Below, piece by piece: positions 15,007 to 23,365 of a DNA stretch of 64,000 nucleotides. Location: NCBI RefSeq assembly GCF_042485795.1, contig NZ_CP169368.1:806001-870000 (forward strand), given 5' to 3'. A program made the translations under genes and the position numbers. Position 1 is the first letter of the stretch, and every line of letters starts with the position of its first letter. The notes beneath the pieces were generated by a model that worked only from the letters and a program-made list of their open reading frames with translations, ran no database searches and was not told where the DNA came from. Origin of the DNA: Lonepinella sp042485795 (lineage in GTDB: Bacteria > Pseudomonadota > Gammaproteobacteria > Enterobacterales > Pasteurellaceae).

Positions 15007-16128
15007 ATGTTGTTACTTGATAAAGAAAATGTTGTTACAGATAGTGCAAGAAAAATAATTATTCTATCTGAAAGAGAAGAAATACAGACTCATGTTGCAC
15101 AATTACTGCGTACTCGTGGTTTAGAACGAATTGAAATTGTCGAGAAAGATTTTTTAACTGATGATGATATAACTTTTAACGCAGAGGAAACTGTAGGGAT
15201 CATTGCTGATATCCATAATGCCTCTAATGTCAAAGTTATTTCTGAACGTGTCAATGCAGTTGTGCCACAACATATTTGGTGTTGCCTAATTGGGACATGT
15301 GACTCTATTTCTATTGCACAAAAATTATTGAATAAAAATATTCTTTATTTCAATAGTGATTCTCAATTAATCCAAATGGCAGAGAGAATTATTTCTGCTG
15401 GGGTAAGTATTCCACAAGTTAGAAATACCATTAAAGTCTGTGTGTTAGGTTGTAAAGGCGGAATTGGTGCAAGTTTTATTAGTTCGCATATTGCCAGTAA
15501 TATTGCGGCAAATAAAAAAGTTCCTATTTTATTAGCACAGGGTTCAAATGGATCACAAGATTTGGATCTGTTGTTTGATAAAAAAGTACAAGATATTGTG
15601 GAATATGAATCAAATTTGCATTTATTCAAAGGCGAACCACAAAATTTAGATGTGGCACTCACCGAAAAATACAATTTTATTATTTATGATCAACCTATTT
15701 TCAATGTACACCCTGAGCAATTTGCTAGTTTCATTGATTATAGTAACAATTTTGTATTGGTGGTTGAACGCCGTATTAGCTCATTACGTGTGGCTAAACA
15801 ATTTTTAGAACAATGTGATCGTATTTCTGGCACGACAGGCAAAGCAATTCGTACGTTTATTTGTATTTCAGATAGTTCGTTGGAAACTTCCAAATTAATG
15901 GCAAGAACTGATATTGAATCTTTATTAGGCTGCCCTGTTGATGCGGTAATTCCATTTTTGAAACAAACTGAAAGCCGCACTGTTTTATCAGTGAAGTTGC
16001 CAAAAGAGGGTCAAACTGAAATTAATAGTTTAGCAATGAAAGTGCTTGGTACGATTTCACGTACCACATTCCGCCGTAATAAAAAGAAAAGTAGTTTATG
16101 GACTTCTATACTTGATGCCTTTAAATAA
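15007..16128 (+). CDS. tadZ: TadZ pilus localisation ATPase (CpaE/MinD-like)
   Basis: A 373-residue protein with an N-terminal response-receiver-like domain (about 15-130) and a C-terminal ParA/MinD-type ATPase. The deviant Walker A reads KGGIGAS near residue 152, lacking the final Lys-Thr. In Aggregatibacter, TadZ forms polar foci and places the Tad machinery. A ribosome site (AAAGG) precedes the start, and tadA follows after 14 bases. Confidence 0.92.
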   Translation: MLLLDKENVVTDSARKIIILSEREEIQTHVAQLLRTRGLERIEIVEKDFLTDDDITFNAEETVGIIADIHNASNVKVISERVNAVVPQHIWCCLIGTCDSISIAQKLLNKNILYFNSDSQLIQMAERIISAGVSIPQVRNTIKVCVLGCKGGIGASFISSHIASNIAANKKVPILLAQGSNGSQDLDLLFDKKVQDIVEYESNLHLFKGEPQNLDVALTEKYNFIIYDQPIFNVHPEQFASFIDYSNNFVLVVERRISSLRVAKQFLEQCDRISGTTGKAIRTFICISDSSLETSKLMARTDIESLLGCPVDAVIPFLKQTESRTVLSVKLPKEGQTEINSLAMKVLGTISRTTFRRNKKKSSLWTSILDAFK

Positions 16129-16142
16129 GTAGGTGAATTTAG

Positions 16143-17423
16143 ATGTTAACTAAAGAACAACAAATCTTTTTTCGAAATGAGCTATTAAGTAATTTAGATA
16201 TTGAGAAACTTGATCAGATACAAGATGAAAGAAATGAAGTTATTGATGAACTAATTCAGGTTGTATCTCAAGTTTCTGCGAATCATAACCTTTATATTAC
16301 TTCTGCGGATGCCCGTTTTATGGCGGAAGTCATTGCTGATGAAATTGATGGTTATGGACCCATGCGAGAATTAATGGCTGATGATACGGTCAATGATATT
16401 TTAGTTAATGGTCCTGATGATGTTTGGGTAGAACGTGCGGGTTTATTGGAAAAAACTAATAAATCCTTTATCGACAATAATCAGCTAACGGATATTGCAA
16501 AACGTTTAGTGGCAAGAGTGGGTCGCCGTATTGATGACTCTTCACCTTTGGTGGACTCACGTTTACCAGATGGTAGCCGTTTAAATGTGGTGGTACAGCC
16601 GATTGCGTTAGATGGTACTTCTATTTCTATTCGTAAATTTAGTAAGTCAAAAAAATCACTACAGGAATTAGTGAATTTTGGTTCAATGTCACGTGAAATG
16701 GCGAACTTTTTAATTATTGCTGCCAGATCTCGAGTCAATATTATCGTTTCAGGTGGTACAGGTTCAGGTAAAACAACCTTGTTGAATGCCTTATCTAACT
16801 ATATTTCGCCACAAGAACGGGTAATTACATTGGAAGATACCGCTGAATTACGTTTGGAGCAACCGCACGTTGTTCGGCTAGAAACACGTTTAGCGGGGGT
16901 TGAGCATACTGGTGAAGTAACCATGCAAGATTTGGTGATTAACTCTTTACGTATGCGACCAGAACGTATAATTGTCGGGGAATGTCGTGGTGGGGAAGCC
17001 TTTCAGATGCTACAAGCAATGAATACGGGACACGATGGTTCTATGTCAACCCTGCACGCCAATAGCCCGCGAGATGCTTTAGCTCGTTTGGAAAGTATGG
17101 TGATGATGTCAAACGCTTCACTGCCACTCGAAGCAATTCGCCGTAATATTGCTTCTGCGGTTAATATTATTATTCAAGCCACACGTTTAAATGATGGTTC
17201 AAGAAAAATTATTAATATTACCGAAATAATGGGCATGGAAAATGGGCAAATTGTATTGCAGGATATTTTTAACTTTGAGCCAAGCCAACATCGTGATAAA
17301 GATGGTAAAATTCTCGGCGAATTTGTTTGTCACGGCTTGTTGAAACGTTCGATTGTTGCACAAAATGCACAGATCTTTAACTTAGGTTCAGAGTTGGCAA
17401 GTATTTTTGAGGGGGTTGAATGA
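16143..17423 (+). CDS. tadA: TadA secretion ATPase
   Basis: Cytoplasmic type II/IV secretion ATPase of the CpaF/VirB11 family that powers pilus assembly. The 426-residue protein shows Walker A SGGTGSGKTT near residue 205, the Asp box RVITLEDTAEL, Walker B region RPERIIVGECRG and the His box GSMSTLHANSP. It overlaps tadB by four bases (ATGA). Confidence 0.97.
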   Translation: MLTKEQQIFFRNELLSNLDIEKLDQIQDERNEVIDELIQVVSQVSANHNLYITSADARFMAEVIADEIDGYGPMRELMADDTVNDILVNGPDDVWVERAGLLEKTNKSFIDNNQLTDIAKRLVARVGRRIDDSSPLVDSRLPDGSRLNVVVQPIALDGTSISIRKFSKSKKSLQELVNFGSMSREMANFLIIAARSRVNIIVSGGTGSGKTTLLNALSNYISPQERVITLEDTAELRLEQPHVVRLETRLAGVEHTGEVTMQDLVINSLRMRPERIIVGECRGGEAFQMLQAMNTGHDGSMSTLHANSPRDALARLESMVMMSNASLPLEAIRRNIASAVNIIIQATRLNDGSRKIINITEIMGMENGQIVLQDIFNFEPSQHRDKDGKILGEFVCHGLLKRSIVAQNAQIFNLGSELASIFEGVE

Positions 17424-18313
17424 GTACTCTTCTTCTATATTACTTAGTAGTATCTTTCGGGGTATTATTATTTATTTATACTGCAACGATTTTCTTTTCT
17501 ACTCGCAAGAAAATTAATAATAGACGTAATGTTTCATTTAAGACGTTTAGTAATTTTGTTGCAGACCTGAAAGCAAAATTTGTATTATGGAAATATTATT
17601 TCGTTTCGGGTAATAGTAAAAATTTAAGTAGAAATGTGCTGATTACTTTGGCTATCTTTTTTACTTGTTATTACTTGAATTATGAATTTATTAAATGGGA
17701 TCGATTTGTTTTCGCTGGCTTTTTCTTAGTGCTGTTGGTGTTGTTTGTGTGGAAAAAAGGACAACGTCATAATAGAAAAATTTTTGAAGATAAGTTTCCT
17801 GAAGTCATACAAATCTTGAACTCAGCCACTTCCTCAGGTGCAGGCTTATTACAAGCACTTGGGCATTGTGGCAGAGAAATCCCAGGGCAATTAGGCGATG
17901 AATTTAAATCGATTCATAAACGTTTAGCCATTGGTGAAGATGCAGCTTCGGTGTTTGATGACAGTTATAGCCGTTATCCTTATAAAGAATTTTATTTTTT
18001 CATTACGATTGTTCGGATTAACCTTGATAAAGGGGGACAAATGCGTGAAGTTATTTTCCGCTTAGGTCGAATGATCGCTGATAGTAAAAAAATGGAAAAG
18101 AAAAAAAGAGCAATGACCTCGGAAGCTCGTATGTCAGCCATGATTGTAGCGGCTTTCCCAGTGCTATTTTTTATCTTTATGAGATTCACCATGCCAGAAA
18201 ATTATGACTATGTAGTTAATGATCCTAGTGGACGTATTATTCTTTATTATGTACTAGGTAGTGAACTTTTTGGTATGTCAATTATTTGGTGGTTAATGAG
18301 GAAGTCAACATGA
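17420..18313 (+). CDS. tadB: TadB inner-membrane platform protein
   Basis: A 297-residue integral membrane protein with a T2SSF (GspF-like) domain in its second half (PEVIQILNSATSSGAGLLQAL near residue 134). Membrane helices lie near the N-terminus, around 73-110 and at the C-terminus. With TadC it forms the base on which TadA acts. Overlaps tadA at its start and tadC at its end (ATGA). Confidence 0.93.
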   Translation: MSTLLLYYLVVSFGVLLFIYTATIFFSTRKKINNRRNVSFKTFSNFVADLKAKFVLWKYYFVSGNSKNLSRNVLITLAIFFTCYYLNYEFIKWDRFVFAGFFLVLLVLFVWKKGQRHNRKIFEDKFPEVIQILNSATSSGAGLLQALGHCGREIPGQLGDEFKSIHKRLAIGEDAASVFDDSYSRYPYKEFYFFITIVRINLDKGGQMREVIFRLGRMIADSKKMEKKKRAMTSEARMSAMIVAAFPVLFFIFMRFTMPENYDYVVNDPSGRIILYYVLGSELFGMSIIWWLMRKST

Positions 18314-19167
18314 CATTAAATGTATTTCTATACTATTTCACATTAACGTTATTCGGAATGATTTTGTTGTTTTTTGCATTTTCGGCTAAAAAGAAATTAG
18401 ATCGGAATAAAGAATATATTTCAGGCGAAAAACCAAAAGAGAAAGATGACACAGAAATTAATCAGGGTAAAAATAAACAACAACTTGAACTAGAGTTATT
18501 ATTAATCAATAATAACCCAGTGCTGAAAGTGTTAGGTATTTTTGATAAAAATATAAAACTTAAGATTTTATTAACCTTATTTTTATTCTGTATTTATTAT
18601 CTTTTTAATCAGGACGCTGATTCAATTTCTATGCTATTAGCTGGTGCGGTAATATTTGTTTTTGTTATTCTTGTTCCAGGGATTACAACCAGTACTGTAT
18701 TAAAAAGAAAAATTAAGAAAATAATGGTAGATTTACCAGGCTTTGTTGATCTTGTGGCGGTCTGTATTCAAACTGGGATCAGTATTGATGCGGCATTAAA
18801 GCGTGTTGCAAACGATTTCGAAGTATTAAATTCTGATCTAAGTTATGTAATGTTACGTATTATTCGGAAATCTGAAATTACGGGCTTGAGTGCAGCATTG
18901 CAAGATTTAGCAATTTCTTTGCCAACCAGAGAAATTCGAATGTTTTGTACTGTATTACAGCAAAGTCTTAGTTTTGGTTCTTCTATTTATTCACATTTAA
19001 CGCAGTTATCTGCCGATATTCGAGAAACACAGTTATTAGAAATAGAAGAAAAATTAGGTACGCTTGCCGCTAAAATGAGTGTTCCTTTAATTCTGTTTAT
19101 TATGTTTCCAATTATTATTTTAATCTTAGCACCGGGTGCAATGAGGGTATTTCCAAATGTATTTTAA
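18310..19167 (+). CDS. tadC: TadC inner-membrane platform protein
   Basis: Second T2SSF-domain protein of the locus, 285 residues from the start at 18310, which overlaps the tadB stop as ATGA with a GAGGAAG ribosome site. A longer in-frame start at 18286 would lie within tadB and is less likely. The F domain includes DLPGFVDLVAVCIQTGISIDAAL, shown here as a Leu/Val-rich helix pair near residue 147. C-terminal helices are hydrophobic. Confidence 0.93.
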   Translation: MTLNVFLYYFTLTLFGMILLFFAFSAKKKLDRNKEYISGEKPKEKDDTEINQGKNKQQLELELLLINNNPVLKVLGIFDKNIKLKILLTLFLFCIYYLFNQDADSISMLLAGAVIFVFVILVPGITTSTVLKRKIKKIMVDLPGFVDLVAVCIQTGISIDAALKRVANDFEVLNSDLSYVMLRIIRKSEITGLSAALQDLAISLPTREIRMFCTVLQQSLSFGSSIYSHLTQLSADIRETQLLEIEEKLGTLAAKMSVPLILFIMFPIIILILAPGAMRVFPNVF

Positions 19168-19906
19168 ATTAATTAAAAAAGTATTACTTCTAGGTTTCGT
19201 TGTTTCGTTGACTGCTTGTGCAAACTTCAATAAACCAACAACTGCAGAGAATTTTGAAGCAAAAGAAAAGCTATATGAAAGCACCAAAAATTACGGTGGT
19301 TTGATTTCGCTTTATCGTGATTCATTAAAAACCAATGATGATCCGAATGTTCGCTATAAACTAGCCAATAGTTATCATATCAAAGGAGATTATAAATCTT
19401 CTATGTTATATTTAACGCCATTATTGGATTTGCAAAGCCCGTTAGCTGTTCAAGCGAGTGTGTTGCAAGTTAAAAACTTAATTCAGTTGAAACAATATGC
19501 TCAAGCAGTTTCAGCCGCAGATGCTGTGCTACAAAGAGATCCGAGAAATGCTGAAGCCTATAATTTGCGTGGTATTGCTTTCGCACATCTAGGACGTTTA
19601 TCTGAAGCTCAAAATGATCTTGTGAAAGCCAGAGAATTTTTCCTTAACGATGTGGCTGCGATTAATAATATGGCAATGTTAAATATTATTAGTGGTGACT
19701 ACCGTAATGCGGTAGATTTGTTACTACCACAATATTTAAATGGGGTGAAAGATCAACGCTTAATTCATAATCTAGTTTTTGCTTTAGTGAAAAACAATGA
19801 TACTGATTACGCCTTAGATATTATTCGTAAAGAACGTTTAAGCACCTCGCCAGAAGATCTTGTATCCGCATTAAAAAAAGCAGAAAAAATCACCGCACAT
19901 AAATAA
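19157..19906 (+). CDS. tadD: TadD TPR lipoprotein (pilotin-like)
   Basis: A 249-residue lipoprotein with a signal peptide and lipobox VSLTACAN (Cys near residue 21). Tetratricopeptide repeats run from about 60 to 200 (AEAYNLRGIAFAHLGRLSEA is the clearest). TadD is thought to help the RcpA secretin assemble in the outer membrane. It overlaps the tadC end by 11 bases. Confidence 0.92.
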   Translation: MYFKLIKKVLLLGFVVSLTACANFNKPTTAENFEAKEKLYESTKNYGGLISLYRDSLKTNDDPNVRYKLANSYHIKGDYKSSMLYLTPLLDLQSPLAVQASVLQVKNLIQLKQYAQAVSAADAVLQRDPRNAEAYNLRGIAFAHLGRLSEAQNDLVKAREFFLNDVAAINNMAMLNIISGDYRNAVDLLLPQYLNGVKDQRLIHNLVFALVKNNDTDYALDIIRKERLSTSPEDLVSALKKAEKITAHK

Positions 19907-19931
19907 TCAGGATAATAAAAAAGGTTAATTT

Positions 19932-20492
19932 ATGATAAAGAACTTGAAGAAAATGCTAGTAAACCCGAATGGGGTTTCTACTATCGAATTTTCTCTCACC
20001 GTTGGTATCTTCTTTTTTGTGGTGTTTCTCATTTTTGAATTATGCCGCTTGGCGATTATTTCCGCCTATTGGGATTTAGCGATTACTGAAAGTGTCAGAA
20101 TCGCTAAAAACCAACGGGCAGCCAATAGTGACTATAAAACCCAGTTTGAGAAAATCTTAATAGAGCAACGCAATAGCTTACGGAGTGGTACGATTGCGTT
20201 CTTAGGGGAAGCCAAGAATGAATTAAAGGTCAAGGTTACGTATATTAATGCGTTTGATTTTAAAACGATTGATAATTTATTTAAAGAAGAAGATTCAAAT
20301 AGTGGACAAAATGGACAGACAACTCCCCAAACAGGGCGAAATGCTGCCTTGGCATTATACACCGTAAAATATAGTTATCAGCCAGTCGTACCTTTGCCAT
20401 TTTTACCGACAAGCTGGACGAATAATTTATTAGAAAGAAAAATTGTTATGGTACAAGAATATGAAAGATCGCAATTTCAATACACAAATTAA
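19932..20492 (+). CDS. tadE: TadE minor pseudopilin
   Basis: A 186-residue pseudopilin with a pilin-like leader ending NPNG, followed by VSTIEFSLTVGIFFFVVF, the TadE motif with Glu after the cleavage site. TadV is the expected processing enzyme. The C-terminal part carries a Gln/Asn/Thr-rich stretch near residue 120. The start at 19932 follows AAAAAGG. It overlaps tadF by 32 bases. Confidence 0.92.
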   Translation: MIKNLKKMLVNPNGVSTIEFSLTVGIFFFVVFLIFELCRLAIISAYWDLAITESVRIAKNQRAANSDYKTQFEKILIEQRNSLRSGTIAFLGEAKNELKVKVTYINAFDFKTIDNLFKEEDSNSGQNGQTTPQTGRNAALALYTVKYSYQPVVPLPFLPTSWTNNLLERKIVMVQEYERSQFQYTN

Positions 20493-21072
20493 ATCTTTTT
20501 CCAGCAATAAAAAAGGCTCGGTTACGATTGAGTTTGTTCTTATCATGATTGTGTTAGCGGTTATTTTTGCTTTTATGGCAGATTTAGTGTTTGTGCGTTC
20601 GACTTTAGGAAAACTAGATAATGCCTCTTATTCATTAGTTAATATATTGCGTGAACGTAATCAACTATATAATGGCAGTGAAACTTTTTCAGAGAATGAA
20701 GAAGAAATAGATAAGGACGATTTGACTATCTTTAAGAAACTAGCATCACGAATTCTGTATGGAGAAAAGCATGATTACAATGATGTGATGATTGTTTTGG
20801 AGCAGTTGACTTTTACAGGAGCAACATCAAGTACACTTACAACATTAGGTGATACTAGCAAGTGCAAACCAAGCACAACATTAGATCAGCGTGCAAATTT
20901 ATCACCACGTTCAGAGCGTATTGATAATAATGGTAATCAGCGGAAAATTCCACTTTATCAAGTTACCGTTTGTATGGAAACTGGCAGTGGCTTATTTAGA
21001 GCCTTAGTCGCAGGTGATAGTGCTAAATCAAACGGAATGCTACGTTCTACCTCTTTAGCTGTATCCCGTTAA
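20461..21072 (+). CDS. tadF: TadF minor pseudopilin
   Basis: A 203-residue pseudopilin with leader NKKG then SVTIEFVLIMIVLAVIFAFM, the same processing motif as TadE. The ATG at 20461 lies inside tadE and was preferred over 20443 because it gives a normal short leader. Two Cys in the C-terminal half (SKCKPS and TVCMETG) may pair. Start choice is moderately certain. Confidence 0.9.
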   Translation: MKDRNFNTQIKSFSSNKKGSVTIEFVLIMIVLAVIFAFMADLVFVRSTLGKLDNASYSLVNILRERNQLYNGSETFSENEEEIDKDDLTIFKKLASRILYGEKHDYNDVMIVLEQLTFTGATSSTLTTLGDTSKCKPSTTLDQRANLSPRSERIDNNGNQRKIPLYQVTVCMETGSGLFRALVAGDSAKSNGMLRSTSLAVSR

Positions 21073-21093
21073 TATTATAGAAGAGATTTTAAT

Positions 21094-22695
21094 GTGAAAA
21101 ACATAGTTTATATTGCCAAAAATAGTTATAAAGCCACACTTCATTTTTATAAAAATGAAAGTGGGGTTTATAGCGTTATGATGGGATTACTTTCTGTTGT
21201 ATTGGTGGGTTTAATTGCCTTTGCAGTAGATGGATCAGGGCTGTTATTAGATAAAGCTCGTTTTGTACAAGGTATGGAACAAGCGAGTTTGGCTTTGGTG
21301 GCAGAGAATAATGCTTATAGACAAAATCAAAAGCATGATGATGTTACACGTCAAAAAAGTAATGATTCGAATGAAACATTAAATTTGGATCAGCAACAAA
21401 AACAACGCAATCAAGAATTAATTAGGGGAATTGTTCAAAGCTATTATTTAGGTAATACTTATCGTTCTAATCCTCAAGATAATAATAAAGATATTACAGA
21501 TGAATACAAATCTGATTGTCATCTAGTTGATAGTAATGCTAATGGTATTCCTAAAACTGTAGCTTGTGAAGTAAGCGGTAATTTTGATCGCCCGTCTTGG
21601 CTTTATTTAAAAGATCAAGCGTTGTCTTTTGACAAAACAGAAAAAATCTCTTCTGGTTCAGTTTATGCACAGAAAAATCAGGATGAAGTTATACCATTGG
21701 ATTTGATGTTGGTTAGTGACTTTAGTGGTTCTATGAACGATCCTCTTCTGGATAAAAATCAAAAAGAAGTTAAAGATCAATATGGACGTTCTCAGCCTAA
21801 AGTAAAAGTTCTTAAAGAGGTTGTAGAGTCTGTTAGTGCAGATTTATTAGATTCTAAAAAAGCTAAACAAGAAAACCGTAATATTAGTCCCTTTAATCGC
21901 ATAGGTTTTGTTTCATTTGCATTTGGTGCTCAGCAAAGGAGAGATGCAAAGAAATGTTATATTCCTTTCTTTTTTGATAGTGAGAGTAATCTTAATACAG
22001 CGAAAGATCTTCTTGCAACACATGGTAAAAGAGATTTAGCTTATCCGTATTTTAACGAGCATGTGGACTTAGAGAAGACTGTTAATCAAATTGAGAATTT
22101 TAAAGGGGAGGACATTGAGTATCCTTTTTCTTTTGCTAAGTCGTATAGTTTGTGTTTACATGAAAATGCTTCAATCATGACAACATCAAATAATTGGTTT
22201 GGTCAGAATCAGCATGATAGTTTAAGTACTCAATTTAGTGCATTGAAAGCCTCTGGTAGTACATTAAGTAGCTCGGGCTTATTGATTGGGGCGAATTATT
22301 TAATGTTGAAAAATACAGATTCTAAGGCACAGCCATCAGTATTAAAAACGAATACACAGCGTATCATTTTGGTATTATCTGATGGACGAGATCAGATTCA
22401 TACTGATATAACAGTGACAACAGATCTGATTAAAACAGAACTTTGTAGTAAAATCAAAAGTAAGATAGATTCTTTGCAGGATCCTAATTATACAACACGT
22501 CCCACTAGGATTGCTTTTGTCGCTTTTGGTTATGAACTGAAAGAAGATACAAAAAAAGCATGGCGTAAGTGTGTTGGTGACTATTACTATCAAGCAAATA
22601 GTAAACAACAGCTTCTTGATACTTTCCACCAAATCCTTAATTTAAACGAAGAAGTTGGACATTCACTTAATTCAGAACCTAAATACTATAATTAA
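21094..22695 (+). CDS. tadG: TadG pilus-associated VWA protein
   Basis: A 533-residue protein with an N-terminal membrane segment in the TadE/G style (SGVYSVMMGLLSVVLVGLIA near residue 23) and a von Willebrand factor A domain. Its metal site motif is DFSGS near residue 209, with later VLSDGRD. It ends the tad operon. The start codon is GTG at 21094; the ATG two bases earlier is in another frame and stops at once. Strong terminator downstream. Confidence 0.93.
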   Translation: MKNIVYIAKNSYKATLHFYKNESGVYSVMMGLLSVVLVGLIAFAVDGSGLLLDKARFVQGMEQASLALVAENNAYRQNQKHDDVTRQKSNDSNETLNLDQQQKQRNQELIRGIVQSYYLGNTYRSNPQDNNKDITDEYKSDCHLVDSNANGIPKTVACEVSGNFDRPSWLYLKDQALSFDKTEKISSGSVYAQKNQDEVIPLDLMLVSDFSGSMNDPLLDKNQKEVKDQYGRSQPKVKVLKEVVESVSADLLDSKKAKQENRNISPFNRIGFVSFAFGAQQRRDAKKCYIPFFFDSESNLNTAKDLLATHGKRDLAYPYFNEHVDLEKTVNQIENFKGEDIEYPFSFAKSYSLCLHENASIMTTSNNWFGQNQHDSLSTQFSALKASGSTLSSSGLLIGANYLMLKNTDSKAQPSVLKTNTQRIILVLSDGRDQIHTDITVTTDLIKTELCSKIKSKIDSLQDPNYTTRPTRIAFVAFGYELKEDTKKAWRKCVGDYYYQANSKQQLLDTFHQILNLNEEVGHSLNSEPKYYN

Positions 22696-22706
22696 CATCC
22701 ACTCCC

Positions 22707-22745
22707 GTTTCCCAAAACATCATAGGTTTTGGGAAACTTATTTTC
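22707..22745 (+). terminator. Terminator of the tad operon
   Basis: A 12-base perfect stem (GTTTCCCAAAAC with GTTTTGGGAAAC) with a seven-base loop, followed by TTATTTT, 12 bases after the tadG stop. Confidence 0.85.
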
Positions 22746-22782
22746 CCAATTATTATGTGATTTTCAGTACCTATATTTTTAT

Positions 22783-22842
22783 TATCTAATCGTGCCTTAT
22801 ATCATTGCCCTAAAGGACAGTGTTTTGCGGCACGATCAGATA
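22783..22842. repeat. 60-base two-tier imperfect palindrome
   Basis: Outer arms TATCT-A-ATCGTGCC (22783-22796) and GGCACGAT-C-AGATA (22829-22842) pair over 13 of 14 positions. Inside, CATTGCCCT (22803-22811) and AGGACAGTG (22814-22822) pair over eight of nine positions. The element is not followed by a T run, so it is not a normal terminator. It may be a structured RNA, a small non-autonomous repeat or a protein-binding site upstream of the 61-residue gene. I do not recognise it. Confidence 0.7.
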
Positions 22843-22853
22843 AAACAGAATTT

Positions 22854-22897
22854 GTATTTCATTACATTACAATATTTTGGGTGTTATAGTGAAATAC
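22854..22897 (+). promoter_or_regulatory. Inverted repeat flanking the promoter area of the 61-residue gene
   Basis: GTATTTCA (22854-22861) and TGAAATAC (22890-22897) are perfect eight-base arms 28 bases apart, ending 28 bases before the ATG. Small antitoxin-like genes often bind such paired sites at their own promoter. No factor is identified. Confidence 0.45.
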
Positions 22898-22925
22898 ATT
22901 ATCAACTTAATAGGAGAGTAATTCT

Positions 22926-23111
22926 ATGTCTAATTTAAGTTACTTGAAACCCAATGCCGAAACCTTAGAAGCTATGGAAGAAGTGAACAGTGGCAATATG
23001 GAATATCATCTTGTTGATGATGATCCAGCTAACCAAATGCTGAACATTGCTAAGGATAATGTTAATGCAAAAAAATTAAATGAAACGCCTAATTCAGAAT
23101 TATTTGAGTAA
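22926..23111 (+). CDS. Small protein resembling the C-terminal half of RelB/DinJ antitoxins
   Basis: A 61-residue acidic protein with a good ribosome site (TAGGAGAG). The stretch KPNAETLEAMEEVNSG resembles the part of DinJ/RelB proteins that follows the ribbon-helix-helix domain. The DNA-binding half itself is absent, so it may be a truncated or specialised antitoxin. No toxin frame follows; next comes the regulatory region of the beta-glucoside cluster. It could also be an unrelated small protein. Confidence 0.55.
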   Translation: MSNLSYLKPNAETLEAMEEVNSGNMEYHLVDDDPANQMLNIAKDNVNAKKLNETPNSELFE

Positions 23112-23175
23112 TTTGGATAAGTTTGTGAGATTTTTTAAATAAAAATCACCGCACTTTTGCAGAAATTTTCCTAGA

Positions 23176-23241
23176 ATTTGTGATCAATGTCACAATTTTA
23201 TAAATTAATGTTTTACAAAATATCTCGTTTCTGATTATACT
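23176..23241 (+). promoter_or_regulatory. CRP site and promoter of the beta-glucoside operon
   Basis: A perfect TGTGA-N6-TCACA core (23179-23194) within the 22-base site 23176-23197. It is followed by TTTACA (23212-23217), 18 bases and TATACT (23236-23241). The CRP centre lies about 61-62 bases before the expected transcription start, the classical class I position. Confidence 0.85.
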
Positions 23242-23251
23242 CAAGCCAACA

Positions 23252-23284
23252 CTTAGGGTGTTACGTTAATTCGGCAAGCCTAAG
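23252..23284 (+). promoter_or_regulatory. Ribonucleic antiterminator (RAT) for a BglG/LicT protein
   Basis: Arms CTTAGG (23252-23257) and CCTAAG (23279-23284) flank a region with GTGTTAC and GGCAA, matching the layout of RAT sites (TGTTACTG... GGCAAAACC). The right arm overlaps the left arm of the following terminator, so the two folds exclude each other. A BglG-family gene lies at 30359-31195. The conclusion combines sequence with known bgl/lic/sac systems. Confidence 0.75.
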
Positions 23285-23328
23285 CAAAATAACAACTCGT
23301 TTGAGCGTTATTTTGCTTAGGCTTTTTT
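23278..23328 (+). terminator. Leader terminator controlled by antitermination
   Basis: A perfect 16-base stem (23278-23293 with 23307-23322), a 13-base loop and TTTTTT (23323-23328), sitting 38 bases before the PTS start codon. It overlaps the RAT and should block transcription unless the antiterminator protein binds. Confidence 0.85.
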
Positions 23329-23365
23329 ATTACCTCAAAATTAAACACATTAAGAGGAACGCATT

